Shown: positions 62,092 to 64,000 of the stretch, piece after piece | How positions within the stretch are numbered: the stretch's first letter is position 1 | Layout: each line of letters begins with the position of its first letter | From: an uncultured Pseudoteredinibacter sp. | GTDB taxonomy: Bacteria; Pseudomonadota; Gammaproteobacteria; Pseudomonadales; Cellvibrionaceae | Length of the DNA stretch: 64,000 nucleotides | Assembly (NCBI RefSeq): GCF_947502065.1 | Contig: NZ_CANMYE010000012.1 | Location: 1-64,000 of the forward strand | Direction of reading: 5' to 3' | The notes under the pieces: generated by a model | What the model was told of the DNA's origin: nothing | The model's input: the letters and a program-made list of their open reading frames with translations, nothing else | Database searches by the model: none | Program-made: the position numbers and the translations under genes

Positions 62092-63095
62092 GCAAGCTAA
62101 GCCAACTCAGCAACAACGAAGATAGCCTCGACCAAGCTAGCGAGTGGCTAGCTAAGGTAGACCGCGGGCTAAGCCCTAGCGAGCAGCTAGCCCTGCAGCA
62201 GTGGCTAGACAGCAACCCCATGCACCGCCGCAACCTATTCGACATGGCCGCATTGTGGGACTCCATGAGCATACTTAGCGAACTGTCCGAAATGTTCCCA
62301 CTGGAAGAGCAGGCCAAACCCAGCAAGGCAAGCTGGCGCTATTACAGCGCCATAGCCGCAAGCCTTATGCTGCTTAGCCTTGGAATTGGGCTATTCTGGA
62401 TCAACCAACACTTGCTTTTGCAAGATCAATATACCACTGCCATCGGTGAGCACCGACTCTTTGAACTCAACGACGGTTCAAGTATCCACCTTAATACCAA
62501 TAGTCGAGTCAGCGTCAATTACAGCCTAGGCCTAAGGCAACTCACCCTAGAACAAGGTGAAGCACATTTTAATGTAGCGCACGACGAGCAGCGTCCATTT
62601 GTTGTTAGCGCAGGACAACAAACCGTCACCGCGGTCGGAACAGCCTTCAACATCAGATTGTCACAACAAGACGACATGGAGCTACTGGTTACAGAGGGAC
62701 GCGTATCTTTAGCAAACAAAATTGACGATAGCGCAACCAACCAGCCCAACCCCACAACGCCGACAACCACAACCTATCTCGACGCCGGACAAAAAATAGC
62801 AGCCAACACCCTGGCACAAAGCCCAATTGAACCTGTAGCCAGCTCAGCAATAGACGGCAAGCTAGCATGGCAAAGAGGCTTTATCGTATTTGACGGCACC
62901 CCCCTAGGCCAGGCGCTGCAAGAAGTTCAGCGCTACGCTGAGTACGACATTGTCGCCACTGAAGACATTCAAAACCTTGAAATTGCAGGCTTCTTTAAGA
63001 CCAGCGACATCGACAAATTAATCGCCTCCCTAGAACAGAGTTTCGATCTAAGCTCTGAACGCAAAGGACAAACCATCTACCTCCGCCAACGCTAA
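62088..63095 (+). CDS. FecR-like transmembrane anti-sigma regulator
   Basis: 335 residues. N-terminal anti-sigma part (about 1-75; ASEWLAKVDRGLSPSEQLALQQWLD), one membrane helix (about 88-105; SAIAASLMLLSLGIGLFWI), periplasmic FecR domain (HRLFELNDGSSIHLNTNSRV, VTAVGTAFNIR) and a C-terminal part that should bind the STN domain of the receptor. Overlaps the sigma gene by 4 bases and ends 3 bases before the receptor gene, so the three form one operon. Confidence 0.93.
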   Translation: MSKLSQLSNNEDSLDQASEWLAKVDRGLSPSEQLALQQWLDSNPMHRRNLFDMAALWDSMSILSELSEMFPLEEQAKPSKASWRYYSAIAASLMLLSLGIGLFWINQHLLLQDQYTTAIGEHRLFELNDGSSIHLNTNSRVSVNYSLGLRQLTLEQGEAHFNVAHDEQRPFVVSAGQQTVTAVGTAFNIRLSQQDDMELLVTEGRVSLANKIDDSATNQPNPTTPTTTTYLDAGQKIAANTLAQSPIEPVASSAIDGKLAWQRGFIVFDGTPLGQALQEVQRYAEYDIVATEDIQNLEIAGFFKTSDIDKLIASLEQSFDLSSERKGQTIYLRQR

Positions 63096-63098
63096 AGC

Positions 63099-64000
63099 AT
63101 GAGAACTTTAAATATTTTTGGTGGTTCATGGCGGAAACTCTCTCACCAACTGTCAGCACTTGGCAAGGCTGACGGATCTTTGCGCATTTATATAGTCACT
63201 TGCTTTTTTGCCATACCCTGGCACAGCAGCGATAGCTTAGCTGCTCATGAGCAAGAGCTAAGACAGATACACTCCTTCAACATACCCGCACAGAGAGCCG
63301 ACCGAGCACTAACCGAATTTGGCCGCCAAAGTGATAGCACTATCGTGTTCTCGTTCAAGGCAACCAAAACCTTCAAAGCCAACACCTTACGAGGGCGCCA
63401 CAGCCTAGAGCAAGGTATTGAGCGACTACTGAGGGGTAGCGGTTTAAGAGCTCGCATTGGTAAATCCGGACAGCTGAGTATTGAAATACAAAGCCAACCG
63501 GAGAATGCAGTTAACATGACTAATAAAAAAACCCTGCTAGCCGCCGCTGTAGCCAGCGCAATCAGCACCGGCAGCATGCCTATCATCGCCCAGGATAGCA
63601 CCGCTGAAATCGAAGAAGTTACCGTCCTTGGCAGCCGCCAAGCTGGCCGATCAGCTGGCGACATGCCCGTTCCAGTAGACACCTTAAGCTCAGACGCCCT
63701 ATCAAATAGCGGCCAAACCGAAGTGGGCCGAATGCTGCAGTCACTTGCCCCCTCATTCAACTTTCCCAGCTCATCAATATCCGATGGTACGGATGCACTA
63801 CGCCCCGCCACGCTACGAGGCCTAGGCCCCGACCAGACTCTAGTTTTGGTTAACGGCAAACGCCGCCACCAAGCTTCTCTCATCCACATTAATACCTCAG
63901 TCGGCCGAGGAACTGCCGGCGTGGACATGAACGCCATTCCAGCGTCCTCAATCAAACGCATTGAAGTGTTACGCGATGGCGCCGCCGCCCAATATGGTTC
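63099..64000 (+). CDS. TonB-dependent receptor with N-terminal STN signalling domain (runs off right edge)
   Basis: First 300 codons. Residues about 27-45 look like a signal peptide hydrophobic core (IYIVTCFFAIPW). Residues about 56-135 are an STN domain (IPAQRADRALTEFGRQSD, HSLEQGIERLLRGSGL), as in transducer receptors of FecA type. Then, at Met 140 (63516), comes MTNKKTLLAAAVASAISTGS, which itself reads as a signal peptide ending MPIIAQ, followed by EEVTVLGSR and a plug domain (RGLGPDQTLVLVNGKRRH, SIKRIEVLRDGAAAQYG). The same frame runs through both parts with no stop. The order sigma, anti-sigma, receptor and the STN domain suggest cell-surface signalling. Substrate unknown. Confidence 0.9.
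   Translation, partial: MRTLNIFGGSWRKLSHQLSALGKADGSLRIYIVTCFFAIPWHSSDSLAAHEQELRQIHSFNIPAQRADRALTEFGRQSDSTIVFSFKATKTFKANTLRGRHSLEQGIERLLRGSGLRARIGKSGQLSIEIQSQPENAVNMTNKKTLLAAAVASAISTGSMPIIAQDSTAEIEEVTVLGSRQAGRSAGDMPVPVDTLSSDALSNSGQTEVGRMLQSLAPSFNFPSSSISDGTDALRPATLRGLGPDQTLVLVNGKRRHQASLIHINTSVGRGTAGVDMNAIPASSIKRIEVLRDGAAAQYG

Noticed and set aside
63245..63961. 238-codon frame antisense to the TonB receptor
   Set aside because: It is a shadow of the sense frame, whose STN and plug motifs are clear.

Overview
The window looks like chromosomal DNA of a motile, biofilm-forming marine gammaproteobacterium. Four things suggest this: a complete S10-spc-alpha ribosomal cluster in gammaproteobacterial order, Vibrio-type PomA/PomB sodium stator proteins, a tmRNA whose tag reads ANDDNYGAQLAA, and a FecI/FecR/TonB-receptor unit. 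The family (something near Cellvibrionales or Alteromonadales) is a guess from protein style. I saw no rRNA, tRNA, insertion sequence, prophage or CRISPR array.

Layout. 1-3765 (-): N-terminal 1255 codons of a giant LapA-like adhesin cut by the window edge. 4745-8415: two divergent chemoreceptor genes with facing sigma-28-like promoters; the right-hand one is split by a single in-frame TAA. 8839-17310 (+): two tandem paralogous Calx-beta autotransporters. 17370-23720: housekeeping genes (pyrB, sbcB, pterin dehydratase, cytochrome b561, creD) with one DUF2971 gene. 23717-29232: a three-PAS GGDEF-EAL protein, a CheY, a protein joining four 29-residue MshEN-like repeats to a CheX domain, and a HAMP-GAF membrane protein. 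29396-31982 (-): pirin, LysR and yqjG. 32150-33376: a 28-bp perfect palindrome, a small membrane protein, a GC-rich hairpin patch, a 70-nt hairpin palindrome and tmRNA. 33578-42050: dsbA, the pomA-pomB-PilZ operon, xseB-ispA-dxs and an ABC-2 exporter. 42159-45538: a MarR-like regulator, a flavin monooxygenase and a DUF819 transporter around a structured intergenic region. 45594-47213 (-): another chemoreceptor. 47435-61277 (-): 28 genes from rplQ back to rpsJ. 61528-64000 (+): ECF sigma factor, FecR-like anti-sigma factor and an STN-containing TonB receptor cut by the right edge.

How the genes work together. Outside the ribosomal block the common theme is the motile/sessile switch governed by cyclic di-GMP. 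There is a candidate LapG-cleavable adhesin, a BdlA-like receptor, a GGDEF-EAL enzyme, a CheY with a possible c-di-GMP-responsive CheX phosphatase, and a PilZ protein in the stator operon. Three motility-related transcription units carry near-consensus sigma-28 promoters. The best candidate for a little-described system is the CheY / MshEN-repeat-CheX pair at 26730-27964. The leader upstream of the DUF819 gene and the STN-plus-second-signal-peptide receptor also deserve attention.

Start codons were often moved from the longest open frame to the one with the best Shine-Dalgarno spacing; each entry says so. All family calls rest on reading motifs by eye; no database search was run.
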